Assembly: GCA_040757595.1 (NCBI GenBank)
Contig: JBFLWP010000003.1
Location: 1 to 64,000 of the forward strand
DNA: 64,000 bases
Reading direction: 5' to 3'
Source of the DNA: Nitrospirota bacterium
GTDB taxonomy: Bacteria; Nitrospirota; Nitrospiria; Nitrospirales; Nitrospiraceae
Of this stretch, positions 52,703-62,160 are shown one piece after another. How positions within the stretch are numbered: position 1 is the stretch's first letter; the number at the start of each line of letters is the position of its first letter. The notes below the pieces were generated by a model. It saw only the letters and a list, made by a program, of their open reading frames with translations. It did not search any database and was not told where the DNA came from. The position numbers and the translations under genes are program-made.

Positions 52703-53887
52703 TCAGTCTCTTTCGCCGGACTCGATGTGTTCCTTCAAGAGGACGTTCTTCAAGTCGAAGACGCCGGCGATCGCCACGCGCTCGCCCGCTGCCAATCCCT
52801 TCCGCACCTCGATCCAGCCCTCGCCTTCTCGTCCGGCTTCAACGGGCACGAAGGCGTACCCTGTTTCTCGCTGGACGAACACACCCCGGAGGTTGTCCAC
52901 CATCGTCATGGCCGACACGGGCACGGCCAGCGTCGGGGAGCCGGGAAGGGCCAAGGTCACGTCAACGTATTCTCGTGGCCTCAGGAGACCGTGGGGGTTG
53001 GCGACCTCGAATCGCACCCTGATCGTCCTGGTGGTTTCATCGGCCACGGGCGCGATATACGTGAGCGGCGCCGTGACGGGCTCGCCTCCCTTGGGGGCGA
53101 TCGTGCCCGCGTCGCCTGGTTTGAATCTGCGGGCCTGCTCGATCGGGAGGTTGGCAAAGACCCAGACGCGACTCGTATCCACGACCTCGAACAATTCGCT
53201 TCCCGGAGCGACACCCTGCCCTCGGACGACGTTCTGCGCGATGACGACTCCTGCGATGGGCGATTTCAGGGTATAGCGATGGCTCTCTTCGTGACGGCCG
53301 CGCTCGAGCTCGGTGAGTTCCGCCACGGTCAAGCCCATGTTCAGGAGCTTTTCCCGGACGTGTTGGTAGCGGGCCTTGGTCTCGAGGTAGCGGCCCCGCT
53401 CTTCGATGAACCGCCGCTCCGTCACGATGTCCTCGGCCTTCAGCTTTTCCGTCCGCCGGAAGCCGTTCTCGGCCACATCCGCTTGGGCCTTGGCCACGAG
53501 ATACTCCTGCACGAGTTCGTCGAGATGGAGGCTGCCAATGGCCGCCAAGGGCTGTCCGCGCGTCACGCGATCGCCCAGTTGCACGTGAACCTGTTCAACC
53601 TGGCCTTCTATACGGGAGGTGATCTTGGCCACCTGCTTCAGATCGAGGGCAACCTCGCCCGGCGCCCTGACGATCTCGGGGACGACGTGCGACGCCACGA
53701 CATCGGTACGCACCCGGTCGCGGAGAGCCGGGGGGATCTGTACGACGCGGAAGTTGGGTGCAGGGACCTTCCGCCCCGCCTGCGCGCTCTGCGCGGGCGG
53801 TTGAGCGTCCCGATCCCCGCAGCTCACCAGCAGCAGGCCCATCAGAACCGCTATCGGTCCAATCTCTGTTGCACGGCCACCGTTCAT
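52703..53887 (-). CDS. RND periplasmic adaptor lipoprotein (CusB/CzcB family)
   Basis: A 394-residue adaptor. Lipobox LVSC follows a short signal (IAVLMGLLLVSC). The lipoyl/barrel-sandwich halves are GQVEQVHVQLGDRVTRGQPL and KSPIAGVVIAQNVVRGQGVA, separated by an alpha-hairpin with EEYLVAKAQADVAENGFRRT-type helices. The C-terminal beta-barrel has GLLRPREYVDVTLALP. It bridges the pump and the TolC-like channel. No His-rich or Met-rich N-terminus is visible that would indicate the metal. Confidence 0.92.
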   Translation of the reverse strand: MNGGRATEIGPIAVLMGLLLVSCGDRDAQPPAQSAQAGRKVPAPNFRVVQIPPALRDRVRTDVVASHVVPEIVRAPGEVALDLKQVAKITSRIEGQVEQVHVQLGDRVTRGQPLAAIGSLHLDELVQEYLVAKAQADVAENGFRRTEKLKAEDIVTERRFIEERGRYLETKARYQHVREKLLNMGLTVAELTELERGRHEESHRYTLKSPIAGVVIAQNVVRGQGVAPGSELFEVVDTSRVWVFANLPIEQARRFKPGDAGTIAPKGGEPVTAPLTYIAPVADETTRTIRVRFEVANPHGLLRPREYVDVTLALPGSPTLAVPVSAMTMVDNLRGVFVQRETGYAFVPVEAGREGEGWIEVRKGLAAGERVAIAGVFDLKNVLLKEHIESGERD

Positions 53888-53940
53888 GATCGCGCTCCTG
53901 TCACGTAGTCAGGGATGCGGTTTCTGCCGGGCTAGCAACG

Positions 53941-55203
53941 TCACAGCTTGCCTCCGACCGCACGTTCGAGCCGTGACAATGCGATGGAAAGCTCGGCGCG
54001 CGCCTGGGCATACTCCAGCAGAGTCTGTCGGAAGACTCGCTGCGAATCGAGCAGATCCAACAGACTGGCTGTCCCCTGCCGGAAGCTGGATTTGGCAATC
54101 TCCAACGTCCGCTCCGCTTGCTTCAGGAGCCCGGTTTCAAAGACTTGAATCTGCTCGTTGGCCGTGCGAACTTCCTGCACGTGTTGCGTAATGGCCTGTT
54201 CCAGCTCGTTACGGGCGCGCAACCGTTCGGCCTCCGCCCGATGCTTGGCACCGAGGGCGGTTTCGATCTCTCCCTGCCGTCGGTACCACAGCGGAAGGGG
54301 AACGCTCAGCCCCGCCGTCATCGACTCATCGCCGGCCTCACGATGGTACTGCGCTTGCACGGTGACGGTGGGAATGCGCGACTCACGTTCGAACATCAGA
54401 TGGAGGTCGGCCTGCTCCGCAAGTTTCGAGAATCGCCGAAGGGTGGGATGCTGCTCGATGGCCCTGGCGACCAGACCCTCAAGATCCAATGGCTGCCGAA
54501 GCGATTCGAAGGCGCCTTGGACGGAGAACTGTTTCCCCAATCCCCCCGCGGTCTGCATATTGAGATGCGTTCTCGCCACCTGCAACGCGTTCTGGGCGCG
54601 AGCGACTTCTTTCTTGGCCTTTTGGACTTCGACGGTCGCCTTCATGGTTTCAAAAGAGGTGGCCTCGCCCGCGATCGCGCGAGCTTTGACCGTGCGCAAG
54701 ACTTCCTCCACCGTCGTCAGATTCTGCGCGGTCAGATCGGCGTCCCGCTGGGCGAGCAGGAGCTGGTAAAACGCGGCCTTGACGTCGGCGATGAGGGCGA
54801 GACGGGTTTCTTCCAACCCGGCGGTGGCTCCAGCCAGCGCCGCTTCAGCCGCCTGCAGGCGGGCCCGGCGCTTGCCCTGCCACTCGACCGGCTGTTCGAC
54901 CGTCACGGTCCGCTCGATAATCGAAACCCCCGTGCTCGGGTCTCGAATTGCGCCTCGGCCAGCCGTCCCTGAGATCAAGGGGTTGGGATAGGACCCCGCC
55001 GCCAGCAGTTGGCCTCGACTCTGCCGTATGAGCCCCTCTGCTCCTGCGACAGCCGGATTTCTCTCGAGCGCAAGCTCCAGCACCGCATTTAACGTGTAGG
55101 CTGCAGAAACGGATTCGCCGGTGGCGGTGGCCGTGCCCAGGCCCAGGAGCACGAAGCCCAATGCCGCGGGCGGGCCCAGCCACACGATGAGTCGGGAAGT
55201 CAT
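53941..55203 (-). CDS. TolC-type outer-membrane efflux channel (CusC/CzcC family)
   Basis: A 420-residue protein. After a signal peptide (LIVWLGPPAALGFVLLGLGT), helical OEP repeats read TLNAVLELALERNPAVAGAE and TLEIAKSSFRQGTASLLDLL, the classic 'FRxGxxSxLDLLDSQR' region. ATG 55203 is selected because AAGGAG lies seven bases upstream; earlier in-frame codons are leader sequence. It is the first gene of the channel-adaptor-pump unit, with 53 bases to the adaptor gene. Confidence 0.92.
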   Translation of the reverse strand: MTSRLIVWLGPPAALGFVLLGLGTATATGESVSAAYTLNAVLELALERNPAVAGAEGLIRQSRGQLLAAGSYPNPLISGTAGRGAIRDPSTGVSIIERTVTVEQPVEWQGKRRARLQAAEAALAGATAGLEETRLALIADVKAAFYQLLLAQRDADLTAQNLTTVEEVLRTVKARAIAGEATSFETMKATVEVQKAKKEVARAQNALQVARTHLNMQTAGGLGKQFSVQGAFESLRQPLDLEGLVARAIEQHPTLRRFSKLAEQADLHLMFERESRIPTVTVQAQYHREAGDESMTAGLSVPLPLWYRRQGEIETALGAKHRAEAERLRARNELEQAITQHVQEVRTANEQIQVFETGLLKQAERTLEIAKSSFRQGTASLLDLLDSQRVFRQTLLEYAQARAELSIALSRLERAVGGKL

Positions 55204-55349
55204 TGGCGTTCTCCTTTCCATCGCACGCCTGAGGATCGAACCATTCACTGCGAGCCGAAGCACTCGCAGGAGCAGCGATCGAGTCCACCGAGAGACGTGC
55301 TGCCAGCGAGAAGGAAGGGGTCGCCCTCACCCCGCACTGGCCGTCAGGT

Positions 55350-55365
55350 ACCCACCCGGGTGGGT
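55350..55365. promoter_or_regulatory. Perfect 16-bp palindrome ACCCACCCGGGTGGGT upstream of the metal-efflux operon
   Basis: The sequence is self-complementary over all 16 bases, 147 bases before the channel gene start and 22 bases beyond the end of the His-rich gene. G-tract/C-tract palindromes resemble CsoR/RcnR-type metal repressor operators. No T-run follows, so it is not a terminator. No csoR-like gene was seen nearby. Confidence 0.5.
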
Positions 55366-55387
55366 CATGAGTGAACGCGAAAGAGGA

Positions 55388-55867
55388 TCAGAGAGAGAAG
55401 AAGGGGGGAGCCCGAAGAGCAAGGCCGGTTGAGAGGAACGCAGCGATAGGTGTGGTGGCCGGTGGCGGTGATGCGATGGAGATGCTTCCGTGCAGAGGCG
55501 AACGTTCGGGTTCCGGTGGGGCAGGCACTGCGTGCACCGGCTTGTCCACTGAGCGATCGAGAGGCTCGTTCAGCAGGGTGAATGCGATCTCCGGGTGATT
55601 CAGAACATGGCCCGGTTGAGCATGGCCTTGTAAGTGCGGATGACCGGTCTCCGAAGGGGCCGGATGGTGGACGTGGGCCGCGTACTCGCATTCGAGGTCA
55701 GGGGAGAAAACCGTATGGAGCGTGCCGCCGTGGGTATGCCCGGCGATCCCGTGATGGTGGTCCGTCTCGGGGTGAACATGGACGAGCGGGACCGCCACCA
55801 TCCACAGGGCCAACCAGCCGAGGATGAGCATATGGGGCCGCTTTAGATGGCCGGCGGAGGGAATCAC
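55388..55867 (-). CDS. Histidine-rich exported protein, probable metal-binding partner of the efflux operon
   Basis: A 159-residue protein. A hydrophobic span ([20 protein letters not shown]) serves as signal or anchor, followed by dense histidines ([37 protein letters not shown]). The C-terminal third is proline-rich with a second hydrophobic patch ([18 protein letters not shown]). GTG 55867 is preferred for GGGAG upstream; ATG 55831 is the alternative. It precedes the channel-adaptor-pump genes on the same strand, so metal scavenging in the periplasm is likely. Not a recognised family. Confidence 0.6.
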   Translation of the reverse strand: MIPSAGHLKRPHMLILGWLALWMVAVPLVHVHPETDHHHGIAGHTHGGTLHTVFSPDLECEYAAHVHHPAPSETGHPHLQGHAQPGHVLNHPEIAFTLLNEPLDRSVDKPVHAVPAPPEPERSPLHGSISIASPPPATTPIAAFLSTGLALRAPPFFSL

Positions 55868-55986
55868 GGAGTCGGCTCCCGATATGTCGTGCAAGCTACC
55901 ACAGAGGGCGGGAGGGATCAATCGTTTGGTGCAGTCGCAATCCTGTTTCCGGCCGACATCGGCCGCCGGCAAGGGCTATCCCAAAC

Positions 55987-57252
55987 TCATTGGGGCACGA
56001 CCGGCTCCGGAGGCAGGAGCCCCTGCTCCCGCACGTGGTGCCGGATCGCCGGCAAGGCTCGCCAGAAGAGGCCCGCTCCGATCAAGATGGTCAGCCCGCC
56101 CGCCGCGACGGTGAGCGGAGCGCCCAGGTAGCTCCCGCCGAGTCCCGCCAGCAGGCTCCCGAAGACCGTGAAACCCAGGGAGCCGATGGTATAGAGGCTC
56201 ACGACACGCCCCCGCAGGGCCTCCGGCGCCAGCGACTGGAGCAGGGTGTTGACGCCGGCGAGGCTGCTCACCATGCCGAACCCGATCAACAGGAGTGCGA
56301 CGATCGAGAGCCACAGGTCGGTGCTGGCCGCCAGAGCGAGCAGGCCGAGCCCGAAGAGCCCGGTCGCCGCGGCGATGGCGGCGCCCAGCCCGTGGACCGT
56401 CCTGCGCCGGGCCAGGCGCAGGGCCGCGCCGAGCGCGCCGATCCCCGTCGCCGCCATGAGCAGGCCCAGCCCGTCCGGCCCGCGATGCAGCACATCGCGC
56501 GCGAAGACCGGCAGGAGCGTGGCATAGGGCATGCCCGCGACGCTGATGACCAGAACCAACGCGAGGGCGGCCCGAACGTGGGGCGTCCCCTTGGCGTAGT
56601 GCAATCCCTCCCGAAGCTGCGCCCAGACGTCGGCCTGATGGGTCTGGGGGGCTGGCTGGACCCGGATGGCGGCCAGGCACCCCAGCACGATGAGGAAGCT
56701 CAGGGAATTGATGAGGAAGCAGGAGCCCTCTCCCATGCTGCTGGCCACCAGCCCGGCCAGCGACGGGCCGACGATTCGGGCCGTGTTGAAGACCGAGGAG
56801 TTGAGCCCGATCGCCGAGGCGATGTCTGGGCGCGGCACCAGGTCGGTCAGGAAGGCCTGACGCACCGGCACCTCGACGGAGCCGATGAGGCCCATGAACA
56901 GGGCCAGGGCCAGGATCCATTCCACCGTCACGAGGCCGCTGAGCGTGAGGGCCGCGAGCAGCCCGGCCTGGACCAGCAGGAGCCCCTGGACCACGAACAT
57001 GATCCGGTGGCGGGGCCAGCGGTCCGCGAGCAATCCGCCGACCAGCCCGAAGGCGAGGATCGGGGCGCGGGAGAGGAACTCCGCCAGTCCCAGGAGGAAC
57101 GGGGAGCCGGTCAACCGGTAAAGCAGCCAGGCCTGCGCCATGCTCTGCATCCAGGTGCCGCAGAGCGAGAGCCCGTGGCCGGTCAGGAAGAGGGAGAAGT
57201 TGCGGTGGGTCAGGGCGCGCCAGGGCGAGCCGTGCAGGGACGACGCGCTCAC
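55987..57252 (-). CDS. MFS exporter, enterobactin-exporter-like (MFS_3/EntS type)
   Basis: A 421-residue 12-span transporter. [20 protein letters not shown] begins like EntS-type MFS proteins, then [20 protein letters not shown] is the A-motif loop, [20 protein letters not shown] and [20 protein letters not shown] the conserved span-4/5 segments. The substrate is unknown; a siderophore or drug is typical for the group, not shown here. It is divergent from malic enzyme. Confidence 0.88.
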   Translation of the reverse strand: MSASSLHGSPWRALTHRNFSLFLTGHGLSLCGTWMQSMAQAWLLYRLTGSPFLLGLAEFLSRAPILAFGLVGGLLADRWPRHRIMFVVQGLLLVQAGLLAALTLSGLVTVEWILALALFMGLIGSVEVPVRQAFLTDLVPRPDIASAIGLNSSVFNTARIVGPSLAGLVASSMGEGSCFLINSLSFLIVLGCLAAIRVQPAPQTHQADVWAQLREGLHYAKGTPHVRAALALVLVISVAGMPYATLLPVFARDVLHRGPDGLGLLMAATGIGALGAALRLARRRTVHGLGAAIAAATGLFGLGLLALAASTDLWLSIVALLLIGFGMVSSLAGVNTLLQSLAPEALRGRVVSLYTIGSLGFTVFGSLLAGLGGSYLGAPLTVAAGGLTILIGAGLFWRALPAIRHHVREQGLLPPEPVVPQ

Positions 57253-57389
57253 CGCGCGTCCCCGCCGGCGGTCGTCTCTCTGTCGTACATCGCCGTCGTC
57301 ACCGTATTGCGTTCAATGGCCGAGCGGACCAAGCCAGCCCGTATGATGTATCACAAATCGCGATGGAAGAAAGCCCGGTGGGCGCCAAC

Positions 57390-57419
57390 TTGTCAACCGC
57401 CCCCGGCCGTTGCTAAGAT
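57390..57419 (+). promoter_or_regulatory. Promoter of the malic enzyme gene, with a very short leader
   Basis: TTGTCA (57390-57395) and TAAGAT (57414-57419), 18 bases apart. The start codon is 10 bases past the -10 box, so the transcript would be leaderless or nearly so. Confidence 0.5.
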
Positions 57420-57429
57420 CGCGCCGCCC

Positions 57430-59145
57430 ATGATCGACTTCACCATCAAGCGGGACAGCGGAACCGGCGAGGAAACCTGGGAGGTGCCGCTGTCCGGCCA
57501 CTGGCTCCTCGACCAACCCCTGTTCAACAAGGGCACGGCGTTCACGGAGCAGGAGCGGCGCGACCTGGGCCTGCTGGGGCTCCTGCCGCCCCACGTGGAC
57601 ACGGTCGAAGAGCAGCTCGCGCGCGCCTACGACGCCTACCGCCGCAAGGATTCCGACCTGGAGCGGCACATTTTCCTGCGCGCCCTGCAGGACGAGAACG
57701 AGACGCTCTTCTACCGGCTGACGCTGGAGCACATCGAGGAGATGATGCCGATCATCTACACGCCGGTTGTCGGGGAGGCCTGCCAGCACTTCAGCCGCAT
57801 CTACCGACACCCGCGGGGGCTCTTCATCGCCTATCCCGAGCGCGACGCCATGGATCAGATCCTGGCCAACGTGATCGCCCGGCGGGTGGAGGTGATCGTC
57901 GTCACCGACGGCGAGCGCATCCTGGGGCTCGGCGACCAGGGGGCGGGAGGCATGGGCATCCCGATCGGCAAGTTGTCGCTGTACACGCTCTGCGGGGGCA
58001 TCCACCCGGCCACGACGCTCCCCATCCTCCTGGACGTCGGGACCAACAATCAGGAAGCGCTGCGCGCGCCCCTGTACCTCGGCTGGCGCCACGAGCGGGT
58101 GCGCGGGAACGAGTACGACGAGTTCATCGAGCTGTTCGTTCGGGGAGTGGTCCGGCGGTTTCCGAACGTGCTGCTCCAGTGGGAGGACTTCGCCCAGGCC
58201 AACGCGGGCCGGCTGCTCGACCGGTACCGGGACCGGCTCTGCACCTTCAACGACGACATCCAGGGGACGGCCTCGGTGACGACCGGCACGATGCTCGCGG
58301 CCGTCAAGGTGACCAGCTCGAAGCTCCGGGACCAGCGGGTGGTCACGGTCGGGGCGGGCTCGGCCGGCTGCGGCATCAGCGAGCAGCTCTGCGCGGCGAT
58401 GGTCCGCGAAGGGCTGTCAGAGCGGGAAGCCCGCTCCCGCTTCTGGCTGATCGACCGGCAGGGCCTGCTCCGCGAGGGCTTGACCCTGCTCCCCTTCCAG
58501 GAGAAATTCGTGCAGCCGCGGGCGGCCCTGGCCGGCTGGAAGCTGGCTCGGCCGGACCGGGTCGAACTGGCGGACGTGGTCGCGAACGTGCGCCCCACGA
58601 TCCTGATCGGGGCCTCCGGCGTGCCCGGCGTCTTCACGGAGCCGGTCGTCCGCGAGATGGCCCGCCACGTCGGCCGGCCGATCATCTTTCCCCTCTCCAA
58701 CCCGACCGAGCGGGCCGAGGCGAAGCCGGCGGATCTCCTGGCATGGACGGATGGAAACGCGCTCGTCGCGACGGGCAGCCCGTTCGAGCCGGTCTCGTTC
58801 CGCGGCAGGACCGTCCCGATCGCCCAGTGCAACAACAGCTACATCTTTCCCGGGTTGGGGCTCGGCGTCCTGGCCGTCGGGGCGAAGCGGGTCACGGACG
58901 GGATGTTCATGGCCGCCTCGCTGGCGCTCGCCGAGTGCGCCCCGGCGCTGCAGAGCCGGGAGGCGCCGCTGCTGCCTCCGCTGACCGAGATTCGCTCCGT
59001 GTCCCGGCGGATCGCCCTGGCGGTGGCCGCCGAGGCGCAACGGGCCGGCCTCGCCGCGCCCACCTCCCGGGACGAGCTGGAACGGCTCGTGGAGGGGAAG
59101 ATGTGGGCGCCCCGCTACCCCCGCTTCACGCGGAAGGCCGGCTGA
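57430..59145 (+). CDS. maeA: NAD(P)-dependent malic enzyme (malate dehydrogenase, oxaloacetate-decarboxylating)
   Basis: A 571-residue malic enzyme of the long SfcA/MaeA and eukaryotic type that turns malate into pyruvate and CO2. Key segments: [60 protein letters not shown] with the metal-binding Asp pair, and a Rossmann site [20 protein letters not shown]. The C-terminal FSN..ERAEA-type [20 protein letters not shown] is complete. ATG 57430 has almost no leader. It is 58 bases upstream of the NDH-2 gene. Confidence 0.93.
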   Translation: MIDFTIKRDSGTGEETWEVPLSGHWLLDQPLFNKGTAFTEQERRDLGLLGLLPPHVDTVEEQLARAYDAYRRKDSDLERHIFLRALQDENETLFYRLTLEHIEEMMPIIYTPVVGEACQHFSRIYRHPRGLFIAYPERDAMDQILANVIARRVEVIVVTDGERILGLGDQGAGGMGIPIGKLSLYTLCGGIHPATTLPILLDVGTNNQEALRAPLYLGWRHERVRGNEYDEFIELFVRGVVRRFPNVLLQWEDFAQANAGRLLDRYRDRLCTFNDDIQGTASVTTGTMLAAVKVTSSKLRDQRVVTVGAGSAGCGISEQLCAAMVREGLSEREARSRFWLIDRQGLLREGLTLLPFQEKFVQPRAALAGWKLARPDRVELADVVANVRPTILIGASGVPGVFTEPVVREMARHVGRPIIFPLSNPTERAEAKPADLLAWTDGNALVATGSPFEPVSFRGRTVPIAQCNNSYIFPGLGLGVLAVGAKRVTDGMFMAASLALAECAPALQSREAPLLPPLTEIRSVSRRIALAVAAEAQRAGLAAPTSRDELERLVEGKMWAPRYPRFTRKAG

Positions 59146-59203
59146 AGGAGGCGGTGCCGGAGGCCAGGGGCTCCTGGCCGGGCGACCGGCGGCGGAGGGA
59201 GTC

Positions 59204-60478
59204 ATGCCCGTTCAGGATCGGCCGCACGTGGTGGTTGTCGGGGCGGGCTTCGGGGGCCTCTACGCCGTCCGGGCTCTCAGGCACGCGGAGGTCCGGATCA
59301 CGGTCGTTGACCGGCACAACTACCATCTGTTCCAGCCGTTGCTCTACCAGGTCGCGACGGCCGGTCTGTCTCCGGGAGACATCGCCCATCCCATCCGCAG
59401 CGTGCTGCGCCGCCAGAAGAACGCCTGCGTGCTGCTGGCGGAGGCGGTCAAGATCGACGTCCACGCCCGCACGGTTTCGTTGGCCGACGGCGAAGTCGGT
59501 TACGATTACCTGATCCTGGCGGCGGGTGTGCGGCACTCGTACTTCGGGCACCGGGAGTGGGAGGCCCTGGCTCCCGGTCTCAAGAGCGTCGAGGACGCGC
59601 TGGAGATCAGGCGCCGCATCCTGCTCGCCTTCGAGAAAGCCGAGCGGGAACCGGACGAGGCCAAGCGCCAGGCGCTGTTGACGTTCGTGATCGTGGGGGC
59701 CGGGCCGACCGGGGTCGAGCTGGCCGGCGCCATCGCCGAGATCGCCCACCAGGTGATGGTGCAGGATTTCCGCGCCATCGATCCGCGGGAGGCGCGCATC
59801 GTGCTGATCGAAGCGGGCCCGCGCGTGCTGCCCTCCTTTCCGGAGGAGCTTTCGCGTGAGGCCGAGGCCGCCTTGGCACGACTGCACGTGGACGTGAAGA
59901 AGCGGACTCCGGTCACCGAGATCAGGCCGGACCGGGTCCTGTGCGGGACCCAGGCTGTCCCCGCCGCCACGGTCTTGTGGGCGGCCGGCGTCACGGCCTC
60001 GCCCCTGGCGGCCTCGCTCGATGTTCCGCTCGATCGCGCCGGCCGCGTGCTGGTGGAGCCGGACTTGAGCATCCCTGGCCATCCGGAGGTCTTCGTGATC
60101 GGCGACTTGGCCGCATTCACGCACCAGATCGGAGAGCCGCTGCCCGGCCTGGCTCCCGTCGCGATCCAACAGGGCCGGCATGCGGCCAACACCATCCTAC
60201 GCCTGTGCCAAGGGCTGCCGAGCGAGCCGTTCCGCTACAGGGACCGGGGGACCCTGGCCACGATCGGGCGGGCATCGGCTGTGGCCGATTTCGGCAGGAT
60301 CAGACTGTCGGGCTTCTTCGCCTGGATCGTCTGGACTTTCGTCCACATCTTCTTTCTGATCGGCTTTCGGAACCGGGTCGCGGTGCTCCTCGAGTGGGCC
60401 TGGGCCTACCTGGCCCTCCAACGCTCGGCCCGCCTGATCACCGGGGAAAGCGGGAACCGGGGAACGATCTCCCCATGA
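59204..60478 (+). CDS. ndh: Type II NADH dehydrogenase (NDH-2)
   Basis: A 424-residue non-proton-pumping NADH:quinone oxidoreductase. The FAD site is VVVVGAGFGGLYAVRAL and the NADH site FVIVGAGPTGVELAGAIAEI; the quinone-side LAPVAIQQGRHAANTIL is also conserved. The C-terminal FFAWIVWTFVHIFFLIGFRN is the membrane-anchoring helix. It would pass NADH electrons to quinone without pumping, allowing fast NAD+ regeneration. It precedes the acetolactate synthase gene by 13 bases, apparently in one operon. Confidence 0.92.
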   Translation: MPVQDRPHVVVVGAGFGGLYAVRALRHAEVRITVVDRHNYHLFQPLLYQVATAGLSPGDIAHPIRSVLRRQKNACVLLAEAVKIDVHARTVSLADGEVGYDYLILAAGVRHSYFGHREWEALAPGLKSVEDALEIRRRILLAFEKAEREPDEAKRQALLTFVIVGAGPTGVELAGAIAEIAHQVMVQDFRAIDPREARIVLIEAGPRVLPSFPEELSREAEAALARLHVDVKKRTPVTEIRPDRVLCGTQAVPAATVLWAAGVTASPLAASLDVPLDRAGRVLVEPDLSIPGHPEVFVIGDLAAFTHQIGEPLPGLAPVAIQQGRHAANTILRLCQGLPSEPFRYRDRGTLATIGRASAVADFGRIRLSGFFAWIVWTFVHIFFLIGFRNRVAVLLEWAWAYLALQRSARLITGESGNRGTISP

Positions 60479-60491
60479 AGAAGGAGGTTCC

Positions 60492-62156
60492 ATGCCTGAG
60501 GCCAAGCTGCCGACAACCGGAGCGGAATTGCTCGTACGATCCCTGGAGGCCCAGGGGGTGGAATATATCTTCGGCGTGCCGGGCGGCGCGGTCCTGCCGA
60601 TCGTGGACGTGCTGGCTCGGCACGGCCCCAAGTTCGTGCTCTGCCGGGACGAGACCGGCGCTTCGTTCATGGCCCAGGCCTGGGGCCGGATCACCGGCAA
60701 GCCGGGCGTCGTCCTGACCACCTCCGGTCCGGGGCTCATCAACGCGGTCTGCGGCGTGGCGACGGCCACTGAGGACCGGGACCCGCTGGTCGTCATCACC
60801 GGCCAGGTCCCGCGCGCCGCTCGGTGCAAGCAGAGCCACATGAACCTGGATTCGGTCAGCCTCTTCGCGCCGATCACCAAGTGGAGCGTCGAGGCGGAGG
60901 AGCCGAACAGCCTGCCGGAGATCCTCGTCAACGCCTTCCGCATCGCCGCCCGTCCGAGGCCGGGAGCCGTGCACGTGTCGGTGCCGGTGGACGTGGCCAA
61001 GGCGGCCGTCTCCGCCGCGGCGATCCCGGCCCCCGAGCCGGTGCAGCAAGGAGCCGCGCCGGCCGACATCTTGAGCCGGGCCGCCGCCCTGCTGAACGGA
61101 GCGAAGGCCCCGGTCGTCCTGCTGGGGGTGAGTGCGAGCCTGCCCGCCGCTTCGGCCGCCGCCCGCCGCTTCGTCCGGCAGCATCCGCTGCCGGTTGCCA
61201 TGACCTTCGAGGCGGCCGGGGCCCTCTCGCGTGATTTGCTCGACCGGTTCGTGGGCCGGGTCGGCTATGTCCGCAACCAGCCTGGTGACCTCGTGCTCCA
61301 GCAGGCCGACCTGGTCCTCGCGATCGGCTACGATACGGTCGAGTATGACCCAGCCGCCTGGAACACCTCGCCCAAGCTTTCAATCGTCCACTTGGATGAG
61401 CTGCCGGCGACCGTGGACCGGGCCTACCGGCCTTCCGTCGAGGTCGTCGGCGACATCGCCCGGAACCTGGACGCCCTCTCCCCGCTCGTTCGCCTGACCG
61501 CGCCAGCCGAGCGGCCCGAGGTGGTCCAGGCGAGGAAAGCCCTGCGCGACGACGAGCATCGGGGCGCGACCCTGGCCGGCTCGCCGGTGCACCCGCTGCG
61601 CTTCATCCACGACCTCCGGCAGACCATCGGGGACGACGTGACCGTCACCTGTGACGTGGGGGCGCACGAGATCTGGATGGCCCGGCATTTCTTCTGCTTC
61701 GAGCCGCGGCACCTGCTGTTCAGCATGGGCCACCAGACGATGGGCGTGGCCCTGCCCTGGGCTATCGCCGCGGCCCTGGCCAGGCCGGGCCGCAAGGCCG
61801 TCTCGGTCTCGGGCGACGGGTCGTTCCTGATGACCTGCATGGAGCTGGAGACGGCGGTCCGGCTCAGGCTCCCGACCGTGCACGTCGTCTGGAAGGACGG
61901 GAGCTACAACCTCATCAAGTCCCTCCAGACGCGGGACTACGGCCGATGTTTCGGGGCGGAGTTCGGCAACCCGGATTTCGTCAAGCTCGGGGAGGCCTTT
62001 GGGGCTGCGGCCTTCCGGATCGCGGAGGCGGAGGAGATCGTGCCCACCTTGAAGAAGGCCCTGGCCGCCGAGGGGCCGGCGCTGATCGAGGTGGCGATTG
62101 ACTATCGGGACAACCAGGAGCTGGTCAAGGCGATCGAGGGCTCGGCCCAACATTGA
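60492..62156 (+). CDS. alsS: Acetolactate synthase, catabolic (AlsS-like) type
   Basis: A 554-residue thiamine-diphosphate enzyme that condenses two pyruvates. EYIFGVPGGAVLPIVDVL begins the Pyr domain; the catalytic glutamate is in LCRDETGASFMAQAWGR. QSHMNLDSVSLFAPITKWSV resembles AlsS rather than anabolic IlvB. The TPP site VSGDGSFLMTCMELETAVRL ends in GSYN, and GRCFGAEFGNPDFVKLGEAF matches the AlsS C-terminal segment. No small regulatory subunit (ilvN) lies nearby, fitting the catabolic type. The next gene is acetolactate decarboxylase, which strongly supports the acetoin route. Confidence 0.9.
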   Translation: MPEAKLPTTGAELLVRSLEAQGVEYIFGVPGGAVLPIVDVLARHGPKFVLCRDETGASFMAQAWGRITGKPGVVLTTSGPGLINAVCGVATATEDRDPLVVITGQVPRAARCKQSHMNLDSVSLFAPITKWSVEAEEPNSLPEILVNAFRIAARPRPGAVHVSVPVDVAKAAVSAAAIPAPEPVQQGAAPADILSRAAALLNGAKAPVVLLGVSASLPAASAAARRFVRQHPLPVAMTFEAAGALSRDLLDRFVGRVGYVRNQPGDLVLQQADLVLAIGYDTVEYDPAAWNTSPKLSIVHLDELPATVDRAYRPSVEVVGDIARNLDALSPLVRLTAPAERPEVVQARKALRDDEHRGATLAGSPVHPLRFIHDLRQTIGDDVTVTCDVGAHEIWMARHFFCFEPRHLLFSMGHQTMGVALPWAIAAALARPGRKAVSVSGDGSFLMTCMELETAVRLRLPTVHVVWKDGSYNLIKSLQTRDYGRCFGAEFGNPDFVKLGEAFGAAAFRIAEAEEIVPTLKKALAAEGPALIEVAIDYRDNQELVKAIEGSAQH

Positions 62157-62160
62157 GCGT

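Noticed and set aside
55350-55365. ACCCACCCGGGTGGGT as a transcription terminator
   Set aside because: No loop and no T-run on either strand; a protein-binding site is more likely.
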